From the NCBI RefSeq assembly GCF_037042905.1, contig NC_087258.1, forward strand, positions 11,955,501-12,019,500: DNA of 64,000 nucleotides, given 5' to 3'. A program made the position numbers and the translations under genes. The notes under the pieces were generated by a model. That model did no database searches and had not been told where the DNA came from. It saw nothing but the letters and a program-made list of their open reading frames with translations. This DNA is from Lytechinus pictus (lineage: Eukaryota > Echinodermata > Echinoidea > Temnopleuroida > Toxopneustidae). This document shows, piece after piece, positions 1 through 11,371 of the stretch (position 1 is its first letter; each line of letters starts with the position of its first letter).

Positions 1-447
1 ACAAGTATTGGCGTGTGAAACCCTACCCTTAACAAGTATTGGAAACAAAACGATACTGTTGGCAAATATTCACTGAAATGAACCCCTAAACAAGTACAGG
101 AATGTTTTATTGTTACGGGTCCTTCGGTCGTCGGCTTTACCTTGTTTGGTTTAGTACGACCCCACCTTCTACACCTCGCGCAAATTGGACTCTAAACACG
201 AAGTGTTGGGGCAAAAAGGACATCCCTTATAAAACATTTTAATTTTGTTTTATCATCCCCGCAAATTCGACCCTAAACACGTAATTGTCCTAGCGAAATA
301 GATACCCTTTTTTCATTATTTTTGTGTTTTTGACACCCTTATCACGTTACGTACGTAACGTGCCCTATCGTGAAAAAGACATCCTTTTTACGTGTTTTTT
401 TGGTCGCGCATGGTATCCACTCGTCAATGTAAGTGGCCCCCCCGGGC
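1..447 (-). repeat. Partial copy of the M1 MITE family (window-edge fragment)
   Basis: The first ~60 bases match, in reverse complement, the interior of the complete M1 copies at 20150-20486 and 37886-38214 (the block with TTTCACACGCCAATACTTGT). Bases 404-442 match their terminal inverted repeat (GGTATCCACTCGTCAATG, then a C tract). The interior between is diverged and longer than in the complete copies. The element begins left of the window, so only one end is visible. Confidence 0.6.
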
Positions 448-688
448 TTTTACGCACGACAGAGCAAGTTCATTATTTGTTTCATAAAATAGCAACACAG
501 AAACAATTTTTAAAAAGTTACAGTACAGTTTTGTTGGACTTCTACCGCACTGGTTTGCTTGAGCGTGCAATGTCAATTTTCGTTGCACACCTTTTGCACT
601 ACCGTGCAGTGCACAAAAAAAGTTGGATGTCATGTGACGCGTATTGACCAATCGCGATGCTTGAAATAATGCTGCTAATTTATAATGT

Positions 689-1590
689 ACAAATAATGCA
701 CGTGAGCGCGCGCATGCAGGGCCAAATAATAAACGATGTGCGAGAAGAGCCAATGGATATACCGAACCGAGGTCCGCTGGACCGAGTGTGGTATGTCCAT
801 TTGGCGAGTCGAGCACAGAGTTCATTACTTAGGTCCTCTATGCACAATAATGCGTGCATCGTTTGTTTTATACATGCACCCCCCCCCCCCCCGTTACTGA
901 GTTGTCCCGAATGCTATAATATTTGATCTAAATTCTTCATAAAATGCACTATCCCGCACTCTGACGTCAGAGGGATGCAGGATAGTGCATTTGGTATGAC
1001 GTCAGAGTGCAGGATAGTGCATTTTGGATACCATAATGTAATTGCTGAATATCATGCGATCCGATTCGGACCATTTTTGGGAATTGTATAACAGGGGTTT
1101 GACACTCCTAAAATATTGTCTGGCAAAAATATTTTTAGTAAAAGATATTCATACTTTAATCGTCCCTTCTAAGGACGATTTGTATACTATATCATACAAC
1201 TCCCAATGTTCTGTAATCTGATTGGTCCAAATTATATCACATGATATTCAGCGAATTGCACTATTGCATCCAAAATGCACTATCCTGCACTCTGACGTCA
1301 AAGTGCAGGATAGTACGAGGTCTGGAATGATCTAGAATTATCTAGAATTTAGATCAAATAGTAATAATCGGGGCAACTCAGTAACATGGGAGAGGAGGGG
1401 GTTGTATAAAACAAACAATGTACGCATTCTTGTGCATAGAGGACCTAAATAAATGAACTCTGTGCTCGACTCGCCAAATGGACATACCGTACTCGGTCCA
1501 GCGGACCTCGGTGCGGTATATCCATTGGCTCTTCTCGCACATCGTTCATTATTTGGCCCTGCATGCACTCGCTTTGTGCATTATTTGTTT
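689..1590. repeat. ~900-bp palindromic (foldback) element
   Basis: The left half (about 689-1150) is the imperfect reverse complement of the right half (about 1180-1590). Matching blocks are 700-930 with 1347-1564, 944-1030 with 1258-1318, and 1035-1100 with 1195-1262, converging on a small hairpin near 1160-1185 (CGTCCCTTCTAAGGACG). Inside each arm the motif ACTCTGACGTCA lies next to GCAGGATAGTGCATTT. No coding capacity is seen; ORFs here are arm shadows on the two strands. It is probably a non-autonomous DNA transposon. I could not define a target duplication. Confidence 0.7.
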
Positions 1591-2371
1591 ACTATACTAT
1601 ACTGTTTTATATGACATCTAAAAATAGATCGTTGTAATTTCTCATTTACAAATTTGAATAAAAGTGCCTTCAGTCAGAGCGCGGTTTGTTATCGTCGCAT
1701 ACATTCAACACGCGCACTGCAAATACGTGTGTAACACCGGTGGACTCGGTGCGCGCGCGCAATGGAAAAAATCGTATTGTATCCAAAATTGAACGGTTGA
1801 TGACGTCGTTGTAAAATATGCTGAATGAAAAGGATCCATCTAGGTGTCATATAAATAAAAATTAATTCATTATCTGGTTGGTGGCTTCAATGTAAAAATT
1901 TAACCATAGGGGGTGAAAAAGACCCAACTTCAGTATGATATATGAAATAAACTATCTCGTATCTTGTATGATGCATGCACATGAGCTCATTATGCGATCT
2001 ATCTTCACTCGAGTTGAGGCTCTGTTCAATCCATTGCAGGCTGAGTGCAATGAGTTGAACACAACCTCAACGAGAGTGATGATGTAGCATAGTGGACGAA
2101 TGAAGACATGCATCATTTGGCCTGTTTTGTTTATACAACGACTCTGCTAAATCGTGTTATTTAAAAAAAAAATAGAAGAAGAAGAAGAAAAATTGCAGAT
2201 GGAATTTAATAAATTTGCGTTTGTCCGGCAACTCATTATTTCTGATAACATGACTATTTTTTTCCCATATATGAAAACTGTTTTCATTCTTTAATTCATG
2301 AATTAAAGTGCGGACAGTCAGACTAGTTCATGTGTTTACTTCGATGCGCGCAAACCCAAACACCCTCACAA
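1591..2371. other. No gene seen; AT-rich intergenic DNA
   Basis: I see no supported gene, tRNA or clear repeat boundary. There is a short GAA run near 2172-2192 and an A tract at 2162. Sequence similar to M1 resumes at 2372. Confidence 0.5.
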
Positions 2372-2510
2372 ATTGGGGGCACTTCCATTGACGAGTGGAT
2401 ACCTGGCACGACCGCGCGACCAAAGAAGCGCGCAAAAAAGGATGACATGTTACGTACGTAACGAAATAACAGTGTCAAAAATACTAAAATACTGAATAAA
2501 GGGCACACTG
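2372..2510 (+). repeat. Partial M1 MITE end
   Basis: It contains the M1 terminal block (CACTTCCATTGACGAGTGG followed by ATACC) and the subterminal palindrome TTACGTACGTAA. It is oriented opposite to the fragment at 1-447, so the two outer ends face each other across 443-2371. The rest of the element is absent or too diverged to call. Confidence 0.6.
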
Positions 2511-2839
2511 GCGTATAAAAATGGGGACTTGGGACCATAGCCCCCAAAATCCATTACCAAGAAAAGTGAGGAAAAGAACGGAAAGGGAAAATTGTAAAAT
2601 ATGATATTATTAAAGAAATACATATATTGTCAAAATTTGCACAGAATTATATCTTTTCGTTTATGTTCAAAACTTTTGTTCACTCTCTTTGCTTGCACGT
2701 AGCTTTTTAGAAACTTTGCTCCATACGTCAAGTTTGCCACCTCAAAAATTATTTTGCTCATTGCGCCACTGGGCATCCGTTCATTCAATATTGAAATGAC
2801 AGAATGTGTTATTCCAGATTCAACCTTGCTGTGTATTAT

Positions 2840-3251
2840 GGTCATTTCCCCCCCCCCCCCGGGGGGCGGTCTAATATATTGCTGTACACACGCGTGACCA
2901 AAAAAGGCGTTTAAAGGGGTGGGTTTTTTTCTTTCAGTTTTGGACGCGGTCCGCGTGTGGACTCGCTAAGGGTATCAAAAACACCGATTTTCAAGAAAAA
3001 AGGTGGTTTTGAAAGACTGGTCAATGGTCAATCGCGGGGTCAAACGTATTTAGGGTATGTTTTTCCCCCGATGTCATATTTTGGCAACAACTGGTTTAGG
3101 GGCCAAATTGTGTAAATAAAGCACGCGAAAAACTTGTTTAGGGGGTTATTTTGCCCACAGAAAAAAAAAATCGTTTAAGGGGTGTTTACAAATGATTTGG
3201 TCACGTGTGTGTACAGCAATACATTTGACTGCCCCACTCCGGGTCATTTCC
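2840..3251. mobile_element. MITE M2 with ~40-bp TIRs and a 10-bp direct repeat
   Basis: The inner ends are matching inverted repeats: TATTGCTGTACACACGCGTG near 2876 and its complement near 3203-3225. The element (about 2850-3241) is flanked by the direct repeat GGTCATTTCC at 2840-2849 and 3242-3251. No coding capacity. A 9-10 bp duplication would suit a Mutator-like mobiliser, an 8-bp core a hAT-like one; I cannot decide. It lies about 140 bp upstream of the metalloprotease exon, so probably in its last intron. Confidence 0.75.
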
Positions 3252-3392
3252 TCATCTTCTTTCAGTAAAGATTTTTCATATTTCATTTACTTGAAGTCAA
3301 GATACATGAATAACATGATATTAAGTTGTGCTGTTTCTTCCAACTGCATTCTACAAATCTGCTTTTCATATTGCGTTTCCGACTTAAAACAG

Positions 3393-3727
3393 GCGATGAG
3401 TACTATCTGTTTTATATGGGCTACGGTGTACACCCGAACTATCCGCGCCCGCTGAGTCTCTGGAGGGGAATACCGAGTGGGGGCGTCGACGCTGCTTTCC
3501 AAGACTACGACGGCTTCACGTATTTCTTCAAAGGAACCGATCATTACCGGTTTAACGATTACAACGTCCGGATTGACGACGGTTATCCGATGGAGACCGC
3601 GTTCACGTGGCTCGGTTGTGATGCGAGTGCGTACGCAGTCGCCGGCGGGGGAGGAGATGCAGCTTCAATGATTCCTTCAGTAGCTGCTATTGCATTTTCT
3701 CTCCTTTCTGCGATCTACGTTTTTTGA
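3393..3727 (+). CDS. Membrane-anchored matrix metalloproteinase, terminal exon (hemopexin blade plus C-terminal anchor)
   Basis: This looks like the last coding exon of an MT-type matrix metalloproteinase, a secreted or cell-surface protease that cuts extracellular matrix. A splice acceptor (TTCCGACTTAAAACAG) ends at 3392, and the exon opens with GDEYYLFY. It encodes one hemopexin-type blade: a D-G-F-T-Y-F-F-K-G-x-x-Y-R-F-N core near the middle, then ETAFTWLGC. The cysteine of that motif is the one that usually pairs with the first blade of the propeller. A short Gly/Ala linker and a hydrophobic tail (MIPSVAAIAFSLLSAIYVF) run straight to the stop with no cytoplasmic segment, which fits a GPI-anchor signal as in MT4/MT6-type MMPs. 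The catalytic zinc domain must lie upstream of the window. A broken copy sits at 23986-24186. Confidence 0.8.
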
Positions 3728-4249
3728 AAACAATTTTTCATTCTAGGCTTGTAAGATTGTAGTGCCCCTAGATAAATTTAAGCGTGCTGCAAGCTAGCAA
3801 ACAGTAGACATCAATATGCATGCCTATTACTAGCCTATTAATCTATCCACTTAGTCTGCAGGCACAGACCCTTTGTTTTCACAGTTCGCACTGTGCATAA
3901 AACAGAGTCTAAAATAGTGAGACTAGATTCACTGTGTACTGTGGCTGGTTCTGTCTTATTTGACGCAGACGGAGCCTTCGACGTCTAGTCTTCACTCTAG
4001 ACATGGTACATTTGGTTAAAGTTTCAAATATGAATCTGTGTTTGCAGACTACGATCCACTTGCTATTCACCTGGCCATGTTACAACCGATAATGATATAA
4101 TGTCACAGAAATGGCCCTGGGAAGCGGGGGGTGCTGCGTGTATTATTCTCCATAGGCAGCACCCCTGGAATTCTGGTAGGTGTGACAAAATGGAGAAATG
4201 TAACCAAAATGACCAACATTTTGTATAGAAACCCTTTTTTTCTGTTTTG
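3728..4249 (+). other. Probable 3' UTR and flank of the MMP gene
   Basis: There is no separate gene. The stretch is repeated almost unchanged after the broken MMP copy in unit B (24187-24690). It includes a G/C-rich block at 4115-4165 (AAGCGGGGGGTGCTGCGTG) that recurs, rearranged, at 55495-55600, so that block is itself an interspersed repeat. Confidence 0.5.
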
Positions 4250-5305
4250 TTTTTTGCTTGTCAAATTTCTCGGGACCCAAATGACTTTCATTTTTTTGTA
4301 GTAACCCCCACTCCCCTATTTTATGGCTTGTCAAATTTACATCAGCTCCCCCTGTAAAAAAAAAAATCGTTCCCAAGGCCTTGGTCACATCAACGCATAA
4401 TGTCACATGAACGCACAATGTCGCAGGAAATTACATTATGCGTTGACCACCCAAAACAGTCACGATACAGAGTTTTCGAAATCACTACGCGGCCGCTCTT
4501 AACAACGCACCAATTCCTTTGAAGATGCAAGTAAGTCAAAGCACAGTGGAGAGCTGAGAGGATTTGTCAAAAGTTGGTGGACCGGGACAGCAGCGCAGCG
4601 TCATCTTGTGACTCTGGACAACGAGGTATTTTCAATTGCTCGTCCGGTCCAAATCTTCGGATGATCTGCTGTCCTGGTCCAACAACTTTCGACAAAATCC
4701 TCTCAGCTCCCAATTGTGATTTGACTTGCATTTTCAAAGAAATTGGTGAGTTGTAGAGCGCGGCCGCGTCGTGATTGCGAAAACTCTCTATTATCGGTTA
4801 ACAGGTGATTGCTAGTGACTAGCTAGCCGCTAGCTTGAAATTTCGGTGACAGAGTGCTAATCATTTGTTTTTTCCTTAACACGAATTATGCTCGATATGT
4901 ATAGATACAGTATCTTATTTATATAGTGTATATAGTCCGTTCCTCTTCGATTCAATGTTCAGTTGATGAAAAAAAATGTTTTAGAAGAAACTTATCCCTA
5001 CAGAATTACTGGTTGAAAATAAAAATTGAGATGAATAATTTATGCATTTTTATGGGCGTCAGTGCAGAGGATTGTCCTTTTAGGGGGACGAGAGGATTTT
5101 CATTTAGGGGGACGCAACAAGACCCCCCCCCAAAAAAAATCTAAATCAAAAGATAATTTCTGCGCTGACGCCCATGTCATTTATTTCAAGGAAACTGAAG
5201 TCTGTTTTCATGTAGATATCATACTAAAATCATTTATGGAACTTTTGAACTGTTAAGATCATAGAATATAATGCAACTTTTATCACAATAACAAATTAAA
5301 AAGTT
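4250..5305. repeat. Segment present in unit A only, with a ~135-bp-arm hairpin
   Basis: Unit B passes directly from the text at ~4248 to the text at ~5306, so this block was inserted in A or deleted from B. Bases 4471-4608 and 4660-4788 are reverse complements (each holds a NotI-type GCGGCCGC near its outer end and GAGAGCTGAGAGGAT or its near match inside), separated by ~50 bp. A fragment at 4250-4270 resembles the end of the C-rich MITE at 52427-52610. No gene is seen; the 60-residue ORF inside is an artefact of the hairpin. Confidence 0.65.
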
Positions 5306-5409
5306 TTCAAAAAAAATCGTACGTAAACTTCCGTTGGAAGGCATAGACAGTTCTGGTCATAATCCAACAAAAGAACCAACTGGGCTGGTAGAAACTCCTT
5401 AAAGAGATG

Positions 5410-5958
5410 GTCCGGTCTGAAAATATATATCTTAATACATAGAGTGAATTCACTGAGGAAAATGCCGAAAATATCATCAAAATCGGATAACAAATAATAA
5501 AGTTATTGAAGTTTCAAGTTTAGCAATATTTTGTGAAAACAGTCGTCATGAATATTCATTAGGTGGGCTGATGATGTCACATCTCCACTTTCGTTTACTT
5601 ATGTTATTACATAAAATCATATTTTTTTTTATTATTTCATACTTGTGTTAATAAAAAGTCTCCCTAATAATGAAATAAGTTGCAGCAATAAATATATAAT
5701 GCACTAAATCAGTTGTCAATCCAATTTTTCTAGTTCTTGGAGGAAAAATTTGAATAAACCTAATTTCATATAATAAAATACAAAAGAACAAGTTGAGATG
5801 TGACATCATCAGCCCACCTAATTAATATTCATGACGACTGTTTTCACAAAAAATTGCTTAACTTTAAAATTCAATAACTTTGTTATTTGTTATCCGATTT
5901 TGATGAAATTTTCGGCATTTTGCTCAGTGAATTCTACTCTATTTATCAAGCTATAAAT
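5410..5958. repeat. Foldback block with ~190-bp arms
   Basis: Bases 5440-5600 and 5785-5945 are inverted repeats: TGAATTCACTGAGGAAAATG against its complement, and GGTGGGCTGATGATGTCACA against its complement. The ~190-bp spacer is AT-rich. No coding content. It may form the left end of the surrounding TTAA element or be a separate nested MITE. Confidence 0.65.
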
Positions 5959-7229
5959 ACTTTATAATAGCCCGGACGCGAAATTATTTTTCCCACCGAG
6001 TTCTGGACCGACATATGAATATTCATGACTTGCGTCTTCGGATTGAGAGTACGCATGCGCGTGGACTTGGCCTCCACCAGTGCCGATCGTTCGCATTTAC
6101 GTTGCTCAGAATGAATTAGCATCGTCAAATTACCGGTACCCTTACATAGTTACATAGGCCTTATAGGCTTAGATCTATATATACATCCAATTCTTAAACA
6201 CTTATCAAACTAGCTGCCATTAATGGCAAGACATGTGCTAGGGTAGGGCTAGCTTAGGCTAGCGCATTAACTTTACCTCAAATCTAGACCTGTCTAATGC
6301 CTATACTAATAGGAATAGCCGACTAATGCCATGGTTAACTTCGAACTGGTTAATTCCGAACTTTACGTTTGATTAGGTTTGGACCAATTAGCTTATTTAC
6401 CATGGTCTAATATGTCAAGTCCGTATACAGAACAAGTCCTAGATCTAAAAAAAAAAATATCTTAGTTCTAGTCTAGTCTCTAGATCTAGACTCTGATCTA
6501 CGCGCTATCAGCAAACTAGTGTACCAAGGGGGGGGGGGGGGCAGACTGCCCCCCTGACGAGTCACAACTGATCCAGGGGACGTGTCCCCCCCCCCCCTTG
6601 AGAAGCCAAATTAATGATTTGTAATGTCAAAATGCAACGAAAAAAGACGTATGTCCCCTCTTTTGAACGTGAAAATCTTTTTTTTTCTTGTTAAATTTTT
6701 TTCAGCTACGAAATCCTTAATTTTGGGTGAAGACGTGGATCAAGATCACTGACGTTAATTTGTGCCTGACGTTAGAATACGTTCCATGCACGCACTGGTG
6801 TACTTATGGATTATGGATTATGAATTTCTTAGCTGAAAACAAAATTGACAAGCAAAAAAAAAAAAAAAAAAAAAAGATCTTCACGTTCAAAAAACGTCTT
6901 TTTCATTGCATTTTTACATTACAAATTATTAATTTGGCTTCTCAAAGGGGGCACGTCCCCTGAATCAGTTGTGACTCGTCAGAGGGACAGTCTTCCCCCC
7001 CCCCCCCTTGGTACACTAGTGGTTCCATGCTGATACAGCGTAGATCAGAGTCTAGCTATAGAGACTAGACTAGAAATAAGATAATTATTTTTATAGATCT
7101 AGGACTGGTTTTGTATACGGACTAGACATATTAAACCATGGCAAATAAGCTAATATTTGTCTAAACCTAATTAAACGTGAAGTTCAGAATTAACCAGTTC
7201 GAAGTTAACCATGGCATTAGTCGGCTATT

Positions 7230-9922
7230 CAGTGTTGTAGTCAAGGCTCAAACCTCCAAGGCCAAGGCCAAGGCTTTAATACCCAAGGCCAAGGCTTCAA
7301 TACCAAAGGTCAAGGCCAAGGCATGGAAACCCAAGGCCAAGGCCTGAAAACCTCAAGGCCAAGGCATTTCAAACTTACGATATACAGAACAATGAACTAA
7401 CAATACTTAGGCGGCAGACATCTCACATGGTAAAATGTATGTGAGCGAGGGGACTGAGCGAGAAAAAAATCTAACCTTTGTACATTTAAAAACAAAAATA
7501 ATTTCATGATAGAGACATATTAAAATAATGATATAGTTACCTGTGTACACATAACCCATAATTTTTCTATAGGCCATTTACATTGCAATAATTATTATTA
7601 CCACGGTCATCTGATCCTGGCATTCTCAACGTATGTTTTTCTCCACTCCCTGGGACAGAGGCAGCAGAAAATTATTATTGGGGGGAGGGGGGGGGTCAAC
7701 GCCAAAAAGGCACCCATTTATCAAAATGAGTTTTATTTGTGCAAACAGATACATGTATTTTCAAAATGAGATTATGAACTGCGTGAAGTAATTGTGTGTT
7801 TTGTAGAAATTAAGTTGAGCAAAGGCTTTCTAAAGTGATTTTTAATTATAAGATAGATATTTTGCTTTAGGTTTTACTTCTCAGCGAGAAAGCATAGCGA
7901 GCAAGCGGTTTTGAAAAAAAAATCAATTCTGAAGTTGTAAAACTTGATTTATGGTCAATTATGGGGCTAATCATTGTTGAAATTTCCTTGCGCGATGTTG
8001 CCAGCGCGAATCACCAGTTCAAACTTCTTGACATGTCGTGTAATAAGACATGGAAATTATTTTATTCTGAGCTGGTTTTTTAATCATGAAAAAGATGTGT
8101 ATCTAACTAAAAATAACTTTGCACTCGCTAATCGTTTTTATATACTGACCAGTAAAGGAAGCAGTTAATTAAGCAGTTAATTACTGCATTTTAAATAAGA
8201 TACATAACTCACCAATTAAAATAATGCGAGCGCAAAGCGCGAGCTCAAAAATTTGTGATATTCCAACCTGAAAACTGGACATTCTAAGCATTTTTTTGTG
8301 AACGGGAAGAGAACGAGTATAATCATTGATGCGAGTGCAGGAAGCGAGCCAAAAATTTGTGATATTCCAACCTGAAAACTGGACATTCTAAGCATTTTTT
8401 TGTGAACGGGAAGAGAACGAGTATAATCATTGATGCGAGTGCAGGAAGCGAGCCAAAAATTTGTGATATTTCAACCATAAAGCAACATTCTATACATTTT
8501 TGTAACCATTAGCAGTACTGTACTAAACAATAATTGATGCAAGCACGATTCAAAATCTGTGATTTTCGAACCTGAAATGTATTATGTTTTATTATTAAAG
8601 AAGGTATTTCTTTTTTAAAAAGGGCATATTTCATTTTTTTGGGGGGAGGGGGGGGGGGCAAGAGAGCACAAAGCGCAAGCTAAAATTTTCAAATGCTTAA
8701 ACTGAAAATGAGTCATTTTTAGGACTCTTGTCAGTTTTCATATTTTTTTCTGCTTACAACCACTTTTATTAAACAGTTAATTAATCATTAATTATTAATA
8801 CTTATTTACAATACTAATAATTATGAATTATTTAATTATTTTTTATTAATTATTATTTCTTGAAACCAATAATGACACAAAAACAAATACGTTGTTTATT
8901 TCCTTGAAACTGTAGAGAAATGAGATTCATGTTGAACGATATATGATTAAAAAGAAGTAAACATTTTTTCCCCTTTGTTTTGTCAATCTGACCCAAAACA
9001 TATATAAAATTTAGAAGAGAGATAGAGAGAAGAAGAAGTCCCACCACCAAGAATAAACTTAGACAAGGGGGGGGGGGAGGGAAAGGAAAAGATGGAGTAA
9101 ATGTGATATTATTTTTTAAACAATCTATTGCAAAATTAGCTTTTCTTATAGAAAGAGGGGGACAAATTTTGTTCACTCGCTCGCTTCAATCGTTTTCTTC
9201 TTTTTTTTTAGAGAGAAATTTTGCTCTATATGCCATGCTTGGCCCCTCAAAGTTTCTGGCTCATCATGCCATTGACATAACCCATTTGGATATGACAAAA
9301 TTGGAGACTGTGTTCAAGTTTACCAAATCTTTTCAGAATAGCATTAAGACTTAAAACATTCTTGTTGGCCAAAGAAAATAATACAAGGAAAATCCTAATG
9401 GAATAGAAATCAAACTTGTTATCGTTCTTTAGAGTTAGCTATGTTTAAAGTATGAAAATTGTTGTCAAAATTGCAGTCAGATGTAAAAATTTTTCTTGTC
9501 ATCAAAGCACTAATATCTTGATCATGACCATTATTATTTACTGTCATTATTATGATTACAACACATTACCAATACACAATGCTATTTTTCATAACTGATG
9601 TATTCTTTGTTTGAATTTCTTGATAATGGTGACAATTACAATTGATGACACTGCTAGTACACTTACTACTGCTGCTGCTACTGTTACTGGTGATTGGAAG
9701 TATTGACCATTAGTGTTATTAAATATATATTAAAAAAATTGAAACATTTATAATTACTTATTTAAAACAAATGAAAGTACAAAATACAAAATGCCTTGAA
9801 AAAGCCTTGAAAATGCCTTGAAAATGCCTTAAAATTTCAAGGCTCGAAATTCTCAAGGCCAAGGCCCTCTCAATGCCAAGGCTTTGAAAAAGTAGGCCGA
9901 GCATCAAGGCACTACAACACTG
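7230..9922. mobile_element. Nested hAT-like non-autonomous element with AAGGCC-rich ends
   Basis: It interrupts the right arm of the host palindrome: the uninterrupted left arm (~6290-6345) shows what the site looked like. The termini are CAGTGTTGTAGT and ACTACAACACTG, which fit the CAGNG pattern of hAT transposons. Both ends carry clusters of AAGGCCAAGGC (7255-7375; reverse or diverged forms at 9790-9900). I could not find the expected 8-bp duplication, so the insertion site has been altered or the family call is wrong. No transposase is visible. G-rich tracts lie at 7679-7696 and 8640-8660. Confidence 0.6.
8251..8560 (+). repeat. Tandem repeat, 104-bp unit, two near-perfect copies plus a decayed third
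   Basis: ATTTGTGATATTCCAACCTG starts at 8251 and again at 8355; a diverged copy starts at 8459. The units contain ATTGATGCGAGTGCAGGAAG. It lies inside the nested hAT-like element. Confidence 0.85.
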
Positions 9923-10286
9923 ATTAGTACTATGCATTAATTAGACAGGTCCTGATTTGAGGTAAAGTTAATGCGCTAGCCTAAGCTAGCCTTACCCTAT
10001 CACATGTCTTGCCATTAATGGCAGCTAGTTTATTAAGTGTTTAAGAATTTGATATATACATGTATATATATAGATCTAAGCCTATAAGGCCTATGTAACT
10101 AAGTAAGGGTACCGGTAATTTGACGATGCTAATTCATTCTGAGCAACGTGAATGCTTACGATCGGCACTGGTGGAGGCCAAGTCCACGCGCATGCGTACT
10201 CTCAATCCGAAGACGCAAGTCATGAATATTCATATGTTGGTCCAGAACTCGGTGGGAAAAATAATTTCGCGGGACCATCCCTTTAT

Positions 10287-11371
10287 GTTATAGTCCGCAA
10301 TGCTAGTTATAATGAAACGGATGCTGAAAATGCGATGGGCGATCGCAGTCACCGTATTGAACTAAAATGTCCGTGAAGACAATGTCGATGATGATAAACA
10401 GTTGATTTCAGCAATCCACGGGTTGCAGAATGAGAACTGAAAATTCCTCTTTACATACTGGCAAACAGTTCCGCATAAAACTCGATCTGTACGGAGATAA
10501 ATTCTGGGCTCTGAAATTCTATCTTGTGATGTTCTGAGTTCTGATTCTTCTGAAAAATATCCCAAACTTTGATATCAATTTCCAATCTTCTTGAAGCTTC
10601 CGGTTATTTCTACAAGATGGACATTACCTTTCTTTAAGAAAAATCCACCAGTTTCAAAAACATTCTAAATGATCTCTTAATTTTTAAAAATACCTATCTT
10701 CTCCTTTGTCCTTGCCAGCCAGCGAACCATATTGTCTATAGAGATCAATACGGGTTAATTTTGAGGAACATTTCTTAGTAATTAAAATTCCACTGCCCAT
10801 TTAAAATGAAATCAAAGAGTAATTTACCCGTACCACTGACATTGAGTTGAATAAATGTTACAATGAATAGTTATTTATTAACATAATTATGTACAAGCAT
10901 GTGCTTATATATTATATAGTGTTGTAGTGACTCCCCATTGAAGTGTTTATATGTAGAATCATTAATGTATAATCTTATGTTTTTCTAGTATGTAATAAAT
11001 TGCATTTCTACCAAGAATAAATTTAACAGTTCTATATTCGACTCCAATTATGTATTTATGTATTCTCTTTAAGTAAAAATTGCTCCATTTGGGGGAAAGT
11101 GATAAGTTTTTGCATTTGTAATATAAATTTGTTATTGTAATTCTGAAATATGTCGTTCTAATAAAGAGGGAAAATAAACAATAAAAGAAACAAGCCCAAG
11201 TAGTGTTGTTTGTCAGCAATAAATGAGTTTTGGAAGGAAAGTAAAATGATTATGATGATGATGATGATGATAATAACAATAATAATAGTAATGATAAAAA
11301 TAACATAAACTATAATTATAGTAGCAGAAGGCTGCACCATATAAGCATGCGTATATGGTGCAGTTTCCACT
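10287..11371 (+). other. GPCR 3'-side flank of unit A, no gene seen
   Basis: It is matched in unit B (27280-28395). It holds an ATG/ATA microsatellite (~11250-11300) and a perfect-looking hairpin at 11332-11364 (CTGCACCATATA, loop, TATATGGTGCAG), kept in both units. Short ORFs here have no recognisable domain. Confidence 0.6.

Larger units (their letters stand above)
5399..10286. mobile_element. Composite DNA transposon, 4.9 kb, with TTAA target duplication
   Basis: The ends are inverted repeats: AGAGATGGTCC at 5403 and GGACCATCCCT ending at 10282. They are flanked by TTAA (5399-5402) and TTAT (10283-10286, one mismatch). Unit B carries the single TTAA at the matching place (27276-27279), so the boundaries rest on an empty site. 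TTAA duplications are typical of piggyBac and Kolobok superfamilies. Inside are a foldback block (5410-5958), a palindrome (5963 to the right end) and a nested element (7230-9922). No transposase ORF is visible, so it is non-autonomous. Confidence 0.8.

Noticed and set aside
424-1568. Similar small ORFs on opposite strands (424-825, 657-926, 1338-1568)
   Set aside because: They are the two arms of one palindrome read on both strands; no protein feature is present.
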